Assembly (NCBI GenBank): GCA_035761265.1
Contig: DASTRL010000294.1
Coordinates: 1-56,724 of the forward strand
Reading direction: 5' to 3'
DNA from: CADEED01 sp035761265
Lineage (GTDB): Bacteria > Pseudomonadota > Gammaproteobacteria > Steroidobacterales > Steroidobacteraceae
DNA: 56,724 bases
Below are positions 34,744 to 45,200 of the stretch, in pieces. A program made the position numbers and the translations under genes. The notes below the pieces were generated by a model. The model searched no databases and was not told the origin of the DNA. It was given only the letters and a program-made list of their open reading frames with translations. How positions within the stretch are numbered: position 1 is the first letter of the stretch; each line of letters begins with the position of its first letter.

Positions 34744-35733
34744 ATGAGCCTGCCGATCGTTGCATTGACCCTGGGTGATCCCGCCGGCATCGGGCCGGAA
34801 ATCATCATGAAGGCTTTGGCTTCGCCGGACGTGCGCGCCACGTGCAGGCCGCTGGTGATCGGCGATGCCGGGCGGCTGCGAAAGGCCGGCGAGATCGTCG
34901 GCAGCCGGCTGCACGTGGAGAGCCTCGACGCGGCGCGCGAGGCTTCCTTCGGGCATGGCGACGTCGAGTGCATCGATCTGGATCTGGTGCCCGCCGATCT
35001 GCCATTCGGGCAGGTGTCGCGAGTCGCGGGCGAAGCAGCATTCCGTTTCATCGAACGCGCGGTGCGCATCGTCGAAGCCGGCGAGGCGCAGGCCATCTGC
35101 ACCGCGCCGCTCAGCAAGGATGCGCTGCACGCCGCGGGACACAAATACCCCGGCCACACGGAGCTCCTGGCCGCGCTCACCGGCACGCCCGAGGTGTCGA
35201 TGATGCTGGTGGCGCCCCGGCTTCGCGTCATCCATGTGACCACCCACATTGGGCTGCTGGATGCCATCGAGCGCATCGATGCGCCGCTGGTGGAGCGCGT
35301 CATCGCGCGCGCGCACCAGGTGCTGGTGCGTGCCGGCATTGCCGATCCCCGCATCGGTGTCTGCGGCATCAATCCGCACGCGGGCGAAAACGGCCTGTTC
35401 GGCCGCGGTGAGGAAGCCGCGAAGATCGAGCCGGCGGTGCGCAGCGCACAGGCCCGCGGCTGGAATGTGCGCGGGCCTCTGCCGGCGGACACGCTCTTTT
35501 TCCTGGCGGCGCGCGGCGACTACGACATCGTCGTCGCCATGTACCACGACCAGGGCCACGGCCCCATCAAGGTCCTCGGCCTCGAAGCCGGGGTCAACAT
35601 CACCGTGGGTCTGCCCATGGTGCGTACCTCTGTCGATCACGGCACCGCCTTCGACATCGCGGGGCGTGGTATCGCCGACGAGCGCAGCCTCATCGCAGCG
35701 CTGCGCCAGGCGGCGGACCTCGCGCCTCGCTAG
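34744..35733 (+). CDS. pdxA2: PdxA2-type 4-phosphothreonate / 4-hydroxythreonate-4-phosphate dehydrogenase
   Basis: A 329-aa NAD-dependent dehydrogenase. It opens with IVALTLGDPAGIGPEI and has ICTAPLSKDALHAAGHKYPGHTE, VTTHIGLLDAI, CGINPHAGENG and VAMYHDQGHGPIK, giving the conserved His metal ligands of the PdxA family. Because it lies 4 bases after a DUF1537 kinase, it is more likely the catabolic PdxA2, which oxidises 4-phospho-D-threonate to a beta-keto acid that decarboxylates to DHAP, than the vitamin B6 enzyme. The ATG at 34744 was chosen over upstream in-frame codons, which lie in the kinase gene. Confidence 0.87.
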   Translation: MSLPIVALTLGDPAGIGPEIIMKALASPDVRATCRPLVIGDAGRLRKAGEIVGSRLHVESLDAAREASFGHGDVECIDLDLVPADLPFGQVSRVAGEAAFRFIERAVRIVEAGEAQAICTAPLSKDALHAAGHKYPGHTELLAALTGTPEVSMMLVAPRLRVIHVTTHIGLLDAIERIDAPLVERVIARAHQVLVRAGIADPRIGVCGINPHAGENGLFGRGEEAAKIEPAVRSAQARGWNVRGPLPADTLFFLAARGDYDIVVAMYHDQGHGPIKVLGLEAGVNITVGLPMVRTSVDHGTAFDIAGRGIADERSLIAALRQAADLAPR

Positions 35734-35848
35734 ATCACCGCCGGGATCTACGCACGGCTGATCCTTCGCGAACAACCGCCCGGCGCGCCCGCCTGTCGCA
35801 AAAACGCTCACGTTCGCTCTTTATCGCGCTGATTGACTCGTACTTTGC

Positions 35849-35857
35849 CCGCAAATG
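35849..35857 (+). promoter_or_regulatory. Candidate operator motif upstream of the third TonB receptor
   Basis: CCGCAAATG, about 80 bases before the receptor start, also occurs at 11864-11872 upstream of the 996-aa receptor/GH78 pair. A possible -35 box TTGACT (35833-35838) lies just before it, but the spacing to an obvious -10 box is poor. Speculative. Confidence 0.25.
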
Positions 35858-35939
35858 TGCTAATTCTTGTTCCCATTGATCGTTGATGAGGATTTTTGAC
35901 CGGAGAGCGCCTTAGTTCAGAAATAAAGAAGGGGGAACC

Positions 35940-38900
35940 ATGAAGGCCATTTCTCGGCCGGGTCGGGCTCGTGTCACGCGGACAAGCGAGCTCCTCCTGG
36001 CCTCGATGTTGTTTGCTGCCTGCGGACTTGCTCGAGCACAAGAGCCGGCCCAGCAACCAGAAGAAGGTGAAGTCATCGTCGTCACCGGATCGCGCATCGC
36101 GCGCGATGCCACCGATGCATCGACGCCTCTTGCCGTGATCAGCGCCGAGGAAATCAAGCTGTCGGGCACGCCGACGGTCGACAAACTACTCGGAGATTCG
36201 CCGCAATTCGTGCAGGCCACCAACGGCGGCGCGACCGCCAACACCGTGCCGGCAGGTTCGGCGGCGGGTGCGGCCTATGCCAACCTGCGCGGCTTCGGGC
36301 CGACGCGCAGCCTCACGCTGGTGAACGGCCGGCGCTTCGCCATCTTCGGGCCCGAACAGGTCACCGACCTCAACACGATTCCGACCGCGCTCATCGAGCG
36401 CACGGAAGTGGTGACGGGCGGCTCTTCGGCCGTGTACGGGTCGGATGCGATCACCGGCGTCGTCAACTTCATCATGAAGAAGGACTTCGAAGGAGTGCAG
36501 GTCGGCGGGCAGTACGGCTTCGACAGCTCGACGAGCACGCCTACCTACAACGCGGACCTGACGCTCGGCGGCAATTTCGGCGATGGCCGCGGCAATGCGG
36601 TGGTCTCGCTGAACTATTACAACCGCGACGGTTTCACGCGCACGGAGCGCGGTGACTGGGCCGCAATGCCGATCGCCGAAGCCTGCGTCACGGAGGAATC
36701 CTGGAGCCGGAGCCTGATCGGCACCGCCAACGGCTCGAGCCCCGCGAACTGCGCGACCTCGGGCGGGCGCATGGGCTTCATCTTCTCCGGCAGCGGCGAC
36801 ATCCCGAACGGACGCTTCGTGTTGCAGTCCGGACAGTTGTCGGGGGCCAACATCCAGAACCTGCTCACCGCCGCGGGACTCACCGGCATGGGCTCCAACG
36901 GCTTCACGTTCAACGACGCCGGCACGCAGCAGCGTCTCACGCAGCGACCCGCGGACGATTTCAACCTCACGCAGTTCAATTACCTGCAGGTGCCGCAGGA
37001 GCGCTGGATGCTCAACGCATTCACGCACTACGACTTCGCGGATGCCGCCACGGGTTACCTGGAGTTCCACTTCAGCAACAACCGCGTGGACCAGCAGCTC
37101 ACCCAGTCGAATGTCGGCGGTGACTTCCTGTTCAACACCAACAATCCGTACCTCGACGCCAACATGCGCGCGTTGCTCGTGCAGCTCGACCAGAACGAGA
37201 CGGGGCCGCGGACCTTGCAGCAGGGGCCGATCGCGTACACCACGACACCGGGTGATGGGTTGGCCATCCTCACGGTCGGGCGTCGCCTGGTGGAGCTGCC
37301 GTTCCGGCACAACATCGACGATCACAACGTATGGCGTGCGGCGCTCGGCATGCGCGGCGAACTCGGCAGCGTCTCCGACAAGGTGCTGCGCAAATTGAGC
37401 TACGACGTGTATTACACCTTCGCGCGCTCCGAGGACAGCAGCCGCCAGGAGGGCGCGGCCTCGCGCAGCCGCTTCCAGGCTTCGCTCCTGTCGGTCGGTG
37501 GCGCCGCACCCGTGGCCAACATCTTCGGCCAGAATCTTTCGGACGCGGCGGTGAACGCCATCAACATCAACTCCACCAACGTGACGAATGCCGAGCAGCG
37601 GGGGCTGGTCGCGACCCTGGGCGGCGAGGCGTTCGATCTGCCGGCGGGTCCGCTGGATTTCTCGGTGGGCGTCGAATGGCGCTCGTCGGAAGCCGAGTAC
37701 ATCCCGGATCAGTTCCTGCGCTCGGGTGACGTGGTCGGCTTCAATCCTGGCCTGCCGACCTCGGGTGACGTGTCCGTGAAAGAGTTCTTCGGCGAGGTGC
37801 GCATCCCGGTGCTCAAGGACCTGCCCGGTGTCCGCAACCTCAGCTTGAACGGCGGTTATCGCAGTTCGGACTATGACCTCGAGGGAGTGGGCCGCGTGGC
37901 CACCTACCTCTATGGCCTCGACTGGCGCATCGTCGACTCGTTCAAGATCCGCGGCCAGTTCCAGCGCGCCATCCGCGCGCCGAACATCGGCGACCTGTTC
38001 GGCGGGCTGCAGCTGAACTTTCCGACGTTGAGCGATCCGTGCTCGAACCGCGGCACGGTCCAGACCGAGGCGGTGCGACAGCTGTGTATCGCCACCGGCG
38101 TGCCCGCCGCGGCGGTGTTCACCTCGGGCGTGCAGCCGGACAACACCGTGCCGACGCGCTCGGGCGGCAACCCGAATCTCGGCGAGGAGAGCTCCGATAC
38201 GCGCACGGTGGGCATCGTGTTCACGCCAACCTCACTGCCGGACCTGGCGGTGACGGTCGACTACTTCGACATCGAGCTCGACGGCGCGATCGCGCAGCTC
38301 GGCGGCGGCGCGCAGAACACGCTGAGCCTGTGCTACATCACGGTGCAGGACATCAACAGCGACTTCTGCCAGGCCGTGCATCGCAATCCGGCCTCGGGCG
38401 CGATCGTCGTGCCTTACTCGCTCGATGTCCTGCAGGCGAACATCGGCGGACTGAAGACCTCCGGCATCGACCTGAACGCCAAGTACGGCTTCGACCTCGC
38501 CTTCGGCATTGGCGGTGCGAGCCGCCTCGACATCGGCACGATGTGGACCCGCACGGACGAGTTCACGCTCACGCCGATGCAGGCGACGCCGCAGAACCAG
38601 AACCGGTGCGTCGGCGCCTACGGGTCGACCTGCGGTGAGCCGATTCCCGAGCTGAAGGGCATCACCCGCTTCACGTGGAGCACGGGTCCGTTGGGCGTGA
38701 GCCTGCGGCACCGCTTCATCGACAGCGTGACGACGGATCGATACCTCGTGCCGCTGCGCAACCCTGCCTCGACGGATGCCCAGCGTCAGGCCGCGGTCAA
38801 CGCGCTGCCCACGTTCACCAATGCCAAGCTGCCGTCGAAGAACTACTTCGACCTCTCGCTCACCTATGACTTCGGCGAGAAGGCCGAGCTGTACGCGGGC

Positions 38901-39029
38901 GTGAACAACCTGTTCAACACGGATCCACCGATCGTGGCCGGCTTCGGCGGCTACGGAAACACTTACCCGGCGACCTATGACTACGCCGGCATGACGTTCT
39001 TCATGGGCTTCAACGTGAAGACGTTCTGA
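35940..39029 (+). CDS. TonB-dependent receptor, carbohydrate-uptake type (1029 aa)
   Basis: Large outer-membrane receptor. The signal peptide ends LARAQ near residue 34, then an acidic stretch leads to the plug start EVIVVTGSRIAR. The plug has PTVDKLLGDSPQFV, ANLRGFGPTRSLTLVNGRR, NTIPTALIERTEVVTGGSSAVYGSDAITGVVNFI, the classic pattern of TonB receptors for plant oligosaccharides. The barrel ends in MTFFMGFNVKTF with terminal Phe. A GGGGG-containing ribosome site precedes the ATG. Position between the sugar-acid unit and the rhamnose locus suggests uptake of pectin-derived oligomers; substrate is inference. A UUCG-capped hairpin follows the stop. Confidence 0.93.
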   Translation: MKAISRPGRARVTRTSELLLASMLFAACGLARAQEPAQQPEEGEVIVVTGSRIARDATDASTPLAVISAEEIKLSGTPTVDKLLGDSPQFVQATNGGATANTVPAGSAAGAAYANLRGFGPTRSLTLVNGRRFAIFGPEQVTDLNTIPTALIERTEVVTGGSSAVYGSDAITGVVNFIMKKDFEGVQVGGQYGFDSSTSTPTYNADLTLGGNFGDGRGNAVVSLNYYNRDGFTRTERGDWAAMPIAEACVTEESWSRSLIGTANGSSPANCATSGGRMGFIFSGSGDIPNGRFVLQSGQLSGANIQNLLTAAGLTGMGSNGFTFNDAGTQQRLTQRPADDFNLTQFNYLQVPQERWMLNAFTHYDFADAATGYLEFHFSNNRVDQQLTQSNVGGDFLFNTNNPYLDANMRALLVQLDQNETGPRTLQQGPIAYTTTPGDGLAILTVGRRLVELPFRHNIDDHNVWRAALGMRGELGSVSDKVLRKLSYDVYYTFARSEDSSRQEGAASRSRFQASLLSVGGAAPVANIFGQNLSDAAVNAININSTNVTNAEQRGLVATLGGEAFDLPAGPLDFSVGVEWRSSEAEYIPDQFLRSGDVVGFNPGLPTSGDVSVKEFFGEVRIPVLKDLPGVRNLSLNGGYRSSDYDLEGVGRVATYLYGLDWRIVDSFKIRGQFQRAIRAPNIGDLFGGLQLNFPTLSDPCSNRGTVQTEAVRQLCIATGVPAAAVFTSGVQPDNTVPTRSGGNPNLGEESSDTRTVGIVFTPTSLPDLAVTVDYFDIELDGAIAQLGGGAQNTLSLCYITVQDINSDFCQAVHRNPASGAIVVPYSLDVLQANIGGLKTSGIDLNAKYGFDLAFGIGGASRLDIGTMWTRTDEFTLTPMQATPQNQNRCVGAYGSTCGEPIPELKGITRFTWSTGPLGVSLRHRFIDSVTTDRYLVPLRNPASTDAQRQAAVNALPTFTNAKLPSKNYFDLSLTYDFGEKAELYAGVNNLFNTDPPIVAGFGGYGNTYPATYDYAGMTFFMGFNVKTF

Positions 39030-39036
39030 GCCAGTG

Positions 39037-39064
39037 GGCGGGCGCTGCTTCGGCAGCGCCCGCC
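39037..39064 (+). terminator. UUCG-tetraloop hairpin after the TonB receptor
   Basis: A perfect 12-bp stem (GGCGGGCGCTGC / GCAGCGCCCGCC) closes the very stable loop TTCG, 8 bases after the stop codon. There is no T-run, so it may act as an RNA 3'-end protector or Rho-assisted terminator. Confidence 0.7.
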
Positions 39065-39301
39065 ATCTGCCGCGCCACGCGCAAGCCTTGGGCCGGTTCC
39101 CGGCCGCGGGCACATCACCGGTTTGCCTTCCCGCAAGCGCGGCGTCGCGGCCGCTCGCCTGCGCGTCCGGTAGTTAGACCGCGGCCGTGGACCAGGGCGC
39201 GTGGCCTGGTAGCGTTACCATGCCGAAACCGACATGACCCCATGCTTTTTTGCGCCGTTCTGCTCGGAATCGGTCTGAATAGTTCTTTCTCTGAAGAAAG
39301 T

Positions 39302-39341
39302 TGATCATAAATGATCATAAATGCTGATAAATGATCGAATA
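39302..39341. repeat. 10-bp phased AT-rich tandem repeat
   Basis: Four consecutive decamers: TGATCATAAA, TGATCATAAA, TGCTGATAAA and TGATCGAATA. The first two are identical and the others differ at two to four positions. The period of one helical turn places the AAA tracts in phase, which would bend the DNA or align bound protein subunits. Confidence 0.85.
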
Positions 39342-39552
39342 TGCATGGTATTCAAATGTACAATGACACCGGTTTCAGGGGTTTCGCAGCGAAACCCCGA
39401 CGCAGTCCGAAAAACGCACCTTGTCCGCGCTCCGTGCGCTTTTCGACAACGGAGCGCCGCTGGCACCCCTTCGCCGGCGGCGCTCCACCTTACTAACTAC
39501 CCAGCAGATTTCGCCCGCACGCGCGCACGGGATGTGCAGTGCGGGGGCCGTT

Positions 39553-40689
39553 TCAGCGCGCGACCAGGATGTCGCGCGTCACCTGGCGCACGTCATTGGC
39601 GCCGGTGAGCGCCAGGCTCACGGCGAGCTCCTTGCGGATGATGTCGAGGGCGAGGGCGACGCCCGCCTCGCCGCGCGCCGCCAGCGCGTACAGGAAGGCC
39701 TTGCCGATGAGGCAGCCCCTGGCGCCCAGCGCCAGCGCCTTGAGCACGTCCTGGCCGGTGCGCACGCCGCCATCGAACAGCACATCGCAGCGTCCGGCGA
39801 CGGCATCCACGATGCCCGGCAGGGCCGAGATGGTCGAGCGCGCACCGTCGAGCTGCCGGCCGCCGTGATTCGAGACCACCATCGCGTCAACGCCGTGCTC
39901 CACGGCCAACGCCGCGTCCTCGGGGTCGAGGATGCCCTTGATGATGATCTTGCGCGGCCACTGCTCGCGCAGCCAGGCCAGGTCTTTCCAAGTGACGGTC
40001 GGGTCGAACTGCTGCGCGATCCACTCCGACAGCGTGCGCAGACCCCCGGTCCCTTTCATGCGCGCCTCGAGATTGCCGAAGGTGCGCCGCCTGCCGCTGA
40101 GCACCTTCAGCGCCCAGGTGGGTCGCATCGCGACTTCGAACATGTTCCTGAGCGTGAGCCGTGGCGGAATCGACAGGCCGTTCTTCGGATCGCGACGCCG
40201 CAGACCCTGCACCGGCATGTCCACGGTGAGCATGATAGCCGAGCAATTGGCGGCCTTGGCGCGCTCCAGCAGCTCTACGTTGAAGCCGCGATCGCGCATC
40301 AGGTAGACCTGGAACCAGAACGGCTTCTGCACCGCGCCGCGCACGTCTTCGATCGAGCAGATGGACATGGTCGAGAGGCAGAACGGCACGCCGAAAGCCT
40401 GCGCGGCGCGCGCGCCGAGCATCTCGCCATTCGCGTGGAACAGGCCGGTCAGGCCCGTCGGGCCTATGCCCACCGGGATGGTCCACTCTTCGCCGAGGAC
40501 CGTCGTCGCCAGCTGCTGCCTGGAGACGTCCACCATGACGCGCTGGCGTAGCTGCAGGGCGCGCAGGTCGTCGAGGTTGCGGTTGAAGGTGATCTCGTCG
40601 TACGAGCCGCGATCGGCGTAGTCGAAGATGGCGCGCGGCACCTGGCGGCGTGCCAGCTGCCGCAGATCCTCGATGCTGTTGATGACCAT
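39553..40689 (-). CDS. lldD: L-lactate dehydrogenase (FMN-dependent, LldD type)
   Basis: A 378-aa FMN enzyme of the alpha-hydroxy acid oxidase family that oxidises L-lactate to pyruvate and feeds electrons to the respiratory chain. Visible motifs: IFDYADRGSYDEITFNRN, PVGIGPTGLTGLFH, STMSICSIEDV, the FMN-proximal LTVDMPVQGLRRRD, and the active-site SNHGGRQLDGA with catalytic His near residue 270, then FDGGVRTGQDVLKALALGA. It is the third gene of the minus-strand rhamnose unit, downstream of rhaI after a 106-base spacer. It would remove the L-lactate produced by the lactaldehyde dehydrogenase part of RhaDE. Confidence 0.93.
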   Translation of the reverse strand: MVINSIEDLRQLARRQVPRAIFDYADRGSYDEITFNRNLDDLRALQLRQRVMVDVSRQQLATTVLGEEWTIPVGIGPTGLTGLFHANGEMLGARAAQAFGVPFCLSTMSICSIEDVRGAVQKPFWFQVYLMRDRGFNVELLERAKAANCSAIMLTVDMPVQGLRRRDPKNGLSIPPRLTLRNMFEVAMRPTWALKVLSGRRRTFGNLEARMKGTGGLRTLSEWIAQQFDPTVTWKDLAWLREQWPRKIIIKGILDPEDAALAVEHGVDAMVVSNHGGRQLDGARSTISALPGIVDAVAGRCDVLFDGGVRTGQDVLKALALGARGCLIGKAFLYALAARGEAGVALALDIIRKELAVSLALTGANDVRQVTRDILVAR

Positions 40690-40732
40690 GGGTATTAAGC
40701 GCGAGCGCGAGCGCGCCCCTCCCTCGTTGTTA

Positions 40733-40794
40733 CTCTTTGCCCGACCAGTCGAGGTCCGTCCCCGTTTGCTAGCAAAGAGGGACTGTCCCCATTT
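40733..40794. repeat. REP-like element between rhaI and lldD
   Basis: Two direct copies of a GG(G)xC-xGTCCCCxTTT block lie at 40753-40767 and 40779-40794 on either side of a perfect 12-bp palindrome TTTGCTAGCAAA (40765-40776). An outer 8-bp inverted repeat CTCTTTGC/GCAAAGAG (40733-40740, 40772-40779) is also present. GGGACTGTCCCCATTT-like sequences are familiar REP elements in Proteobacteria. The element abuts the rhaI stop codon. Confidence 0.65.
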
Positions 40795-40795
40795 A

Positions 40796-42094
40796 TCAGA
40801 CTATGCCACCACCGAGGCTTTGTTTGCCTGGTCGGGTTTGCGCGCAGCGCGCACGGTAGCTGCTGTCGCGGTAGGTCTGGACGGGGTCGATGGCGGCGCC
40901 GCGGGAAGCCCGCGCCTGGGCGAGGATGGGGGACACATCGGTGGTGAAGCCGCGCTTCAGCGTCTGCGCCGCCATCAGTACGTCGTTGCCCATGCGGTAC
41001 TCGTGCAGCCTGGCGCGCTCGACGATCAGCGCCTGCGCGTAGGCCCGCTGCAGCTCGATGGCGCTGGTCATCAGGCTTTCGATGGGGTCCGTCACGTTGT
41101 GCGACTGGTCGAGCATGTGCGCCGGGTTGAAGTTCGGCGCCCTGGCGAGCTCGGCTTCGACCAGCTCGTTGAACACCAGGAACAGCCGGAACGGCTCGAT
41201 GGAGCCGGCGTCGAGATCGTCGTCGCCGTACTTCGAATCGTTGAAATGAAAGCCGCCGAGCCGCTGTGCATGCACCAGCCGCGCGACGATCATCTCGATG
41301 TTCACGTTCGGGGCGTGGTGTCCCAGGTCCACGAGGCAGAACGCCTTGGGGCCGAGCGCCTGCGCCGCCATCAACGACGAACCCCAGTCCTGGATGACGG
41401 TGGCGTAGAACGCCGGCTCGTACATCTTGTGCTCGATGAACATGCGCCAGTCCGCCGGCAACGCCTTGTAGATTGACGCGGTGGATTCGAGGTAGCGCTC
41501 GAACGCGCGGCCGAGGTGCGACTGGCCGGGGAAGTTGGCGCCGTCGCCGATCCACACGGTCAACGCCCGGGAGCCGAGGATGCGGCCGGCATTGATGCAG
41601 TCGATGTTGTGCGCCACGGCCTGCGCGCGCACCGCCGGGTCCGTGTGCGTCAGGCTGCCGTACTTGTAGGACAGCGGCTGGCCCGGCTGATCCTGGAAGG
41701 TGTTCGAGTTCATCGCGTCGAAGCCGAGGCCGAGTGCGGCGGCGTGCTCGCGCAGCGCGACGAAATCATCGGTGCGGTCCCATGGAATGTGCAGCGAGAC
41801 CGTCGGCGTGGCCGCCGTCAGCTTGTGGATGACGCCGCAGTCCTCGAGCTTCTCGAACACGTTGCGCGGCTCGCCGGGCCCGGGAAAGCGCCCGAAGCGC
41901 GTGCCGCCCGTGCCCACGCCCCAGGATGGAATCGCGACGCGGAAATTCGCCACCGCGCGCGTGACGCCGTCGATGTCGATGCCGCGCCGTTGCAATTGCG
42001 CGCCGAGCGCGGCGTAGTCCGCGGCGAGCGCGGCCGCATGCGGCTTGTTGGCCGACGCGATGTAGCTCGCGTCGCGCGGATCGGCGTAATTCAT
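40796..42094 (-). CDS. rhaI: L-rhamnose isomerase (RhaI type)
   Basis: A 432-aa metal-dependent isomerase that converts L-rhamnose to L-rhamnulose. It belongs to the RhaI group (xylose-isomerase-like barrel, as in Pseudomonas stutzeri and rhizobia), not the E. coli RhaA group. Landmarks: VAIPSWGVGTGGTRFGRF, SLHIPWDR, GFDAMNSNTFQDQPGQPLSYK, VWIGDGANFPGQ, MFIEHKMYEPAFYATVIQDWG (Glu and His metal ligands), LVDLGHHAPNVNIE and GGFHFNDSKYGDDDLDAGSI. It starts 9 bases after the rhaDE stop, so both are in one transcript. Confidence 0.95.
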   Translation of the reverse strand: MNYADPRDASYIASANKPHAAALAADYAALGAQLQRRGIDIDGVTRAVANFRVAIPSWGVGTGGTRFGRFPGPGEPRNVFEKLEDCGVIHKLTAATPTVSLHIPWDRTDDFVALREHAAALGLGFDAMNSNTFQDQPGQPLSYKYGSLTHTDPAVRAQAVAHNIDCINAGRILGSRALTVWIGDGANFPGQSHLGRAFERYLESTASIYKALPADWRMFIEHKMYEPAFYATVIQDWGSSLMAAQALGPKAFCLVDLGHHAPNVNIEMIVARLVHAQRLGGFHFNDSKYGDDDLDAGSIEPFRLFLVFNELVEAELARAPNFNPAHMLDQSHNVTDPIESLMTSAIELQRAYAQALIVERARLHEYRMGNDVLMAAQTLKRGFTTDVSPILAQARASRGAAIDPVQTYRDSSYRARCAQTRPGKQSLGGGIV

Positions 42095-42103
42095 GGTTCC
42101 CCG

Positions 42104-44239
<2,136 letters not shown>

Positions 44240-44281
44240 CCAATGTCTCCGGCGCGGACCGGCGCTAAAGTACGCGCCGTG

Positions 44282-44304
44282 AGCCTCTTTTTAATGGAGA
44301 GGCT
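44282..44304. promoter_or_regulatory. Candidate RhaR operator: 7-bp inverted repeat
   Basis: AGCCTCT (44282-44288) and AGAGGCT (44298-44304) form a perfect inverted repeat with 9-base AT-rich spacing, centrally placed in the 139-base divergent spacer between rhaDE and rhaR. It lies beside the -35 region of the predicted rhaR promoter and overlaps the likely rhaDE promoter region, as expected for a DeoR-type repressor site. Confidence 0.5.
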
Positions 44305-44305
44305 G

Positions 44306-44333
44306 TTTAACACACGAAGCCGTCATATACAAT
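44306..44333 (+). promoter_or_regulatory. Sigma-70-like promoter of rhaR operon
   Basis: TTTAAC (44306-44311), a 16-base spacer and TACAAT (44328-44333) form a good -35/-10 pair 45 bases before the rhaR start. On the opposite strand TTAAAA and TACTTT spaced by 16 could serve rhaDE. Confidence 0.5.
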
Positions 44334-44378
44334 CAATCACGTGCAGAATCGATCACGGCGCGGTTCCCGGGGGCCCCA

Positions 44379-45182
44379 ATGTTGGAAAAAGAACGCCACA
44401 ACCTGATCTTGAAGCTCGTCGAAGAGCGATCCATCGTCAGCGTCGGCGACCTGCTCGACCTTCTTGGCGCATCGGAAGCCACGATCCGGCGCGACATCAA
44501 CGCGCTCGCCGAGAAGGGCGAGGTGAAACGCATCCGCGGCGGCGCCGAGGCGGTGCGCCCGCGACACCAGCCGCACTTGGTGGGCATGCCGTTCGCGATG
44601 AGTCAGGACGTGAGCGTGCCGCAGAAGCGGGCCATCGCGCGCGCCGCGGCCGGGCTCATCTCGCCGGGCGAAAGCATCATCATCAATGGCGGCACCACGA
44701 CCTATGCGCTGGTCGAGTTCCTCGAGAACTCCGACCTCGACATCCTCACGAACTCCTTTCCGATCGCGGCGAAGTTGTTCGCCACCAGCCGCAATCGCAT
44801 CACGCTGCCGGGCGGCACCATCTTCCGCGAGCAGAACATCGTGCTCTCGCCGTTCGAGAACGACACCATCGAGAGCTTCTGGGGCAACAAGCTGTTCGTC
44901 GGCTGCTACGGCCTGAACCGTTTCGGCATGATGGAGGCAGATCCGCTCATCGTCCAGGCGCAGACCAAACTACTGAAGCGCAGCGAGCACGTGATCGTGA
45001 TGGCGGACAGCTCCAAGCTGCGGCGCAAGTCGGCGATGATCGTGGCGGGCCTGGACCGCATCAACACCATCATCACGGACGACGGCGCGAGGCCCGAGGA
45101 GCTCGAGGACTTCCGCGCCGCGGGCATCAAGGTGATCGTCGCCAAGGTGCTGCCGGAAGACGAGATGAAGAAGATCGCATAA
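44379..45182 (+). CDS. rhaR: DeoR-family transcriptional regulator RhaR
   Basis: A 267-aa regulator. The N-terminal DeoR helix-turn-helix is at about 18-45 (SIVSVGDLLDLLGASEATIRRDINAL, shown in two parts by the family pattern), followed by KRIRGGAEAV. The C-terminal DeoRC sugar-phosphate sensor has INGGTTTYALVEFL, ILTNSFPIA, LPGGTIFREQ, FVGCYGLN and VMADSSKL. In Rhizobium leguminosarum a DeoR-type RhaR represses the rhamnose operon. It is first of the plus-strand unit and divergent from rhaDE, so it probably controls both from the shared spacer. Confidence 0.93.
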   Translation: MLEKERHNLILKLVEERSIVSVGDLLDLLGASEATIRRDINALAEKGEVKRIRGGAEAVRPRHQPHLVGMPFAMSQDVSVPQKRAIARAAAGLISPGESIIINGGTTTYALVEFLENSDLDILTNSFPIAAKLFATSRNRITLPGGTIFREQNIVLSPFENDTIESFWGNKLFVGCYGLNRFGMMEADPLIVQAQTKLLKRSEHVIVMADSSKLRRKSAMIVAGLDRINTIITDDGARPEELEDFRAAGIKVIVAKVLPEDEMKKIA

Positions 45183-45200
45183 CGCGCAGGGGATCCACGG

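Larger units (their letters stand above)
39030..39552. other. 523-base convergent intergenic region, no confident gene
   Basis: Both flanking genes end here, so no promoter is needed, yet the gap is long. It holds the UUCG hairpin, a GC-rich block, an AT-rich island (about 39255-39370) with 10-bp phased repeats, a 9-bp stem GGGGTTTCG/CGAAACCCC (39378-39398) and a 10-bp inverted repeat GGAGCGCCGC/GCGGCGCTCC (39451-39486) that could end the lldD transcript. Small open frames at 39115-39318 (minus) and 39321-39608 (plus) have no ribosome site or recognisable sequence. Confidence 0.6.

Noticed and set aside
39115..39318. Possible 67-aa minus-strand gene (starts MIIYDQLSSEKELF) in the convergent gap
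   Set aside because: Start lies in the AT-rich repeat, no clear ribosome site, and the second half turns into Arg-rich shadow-like sequence.
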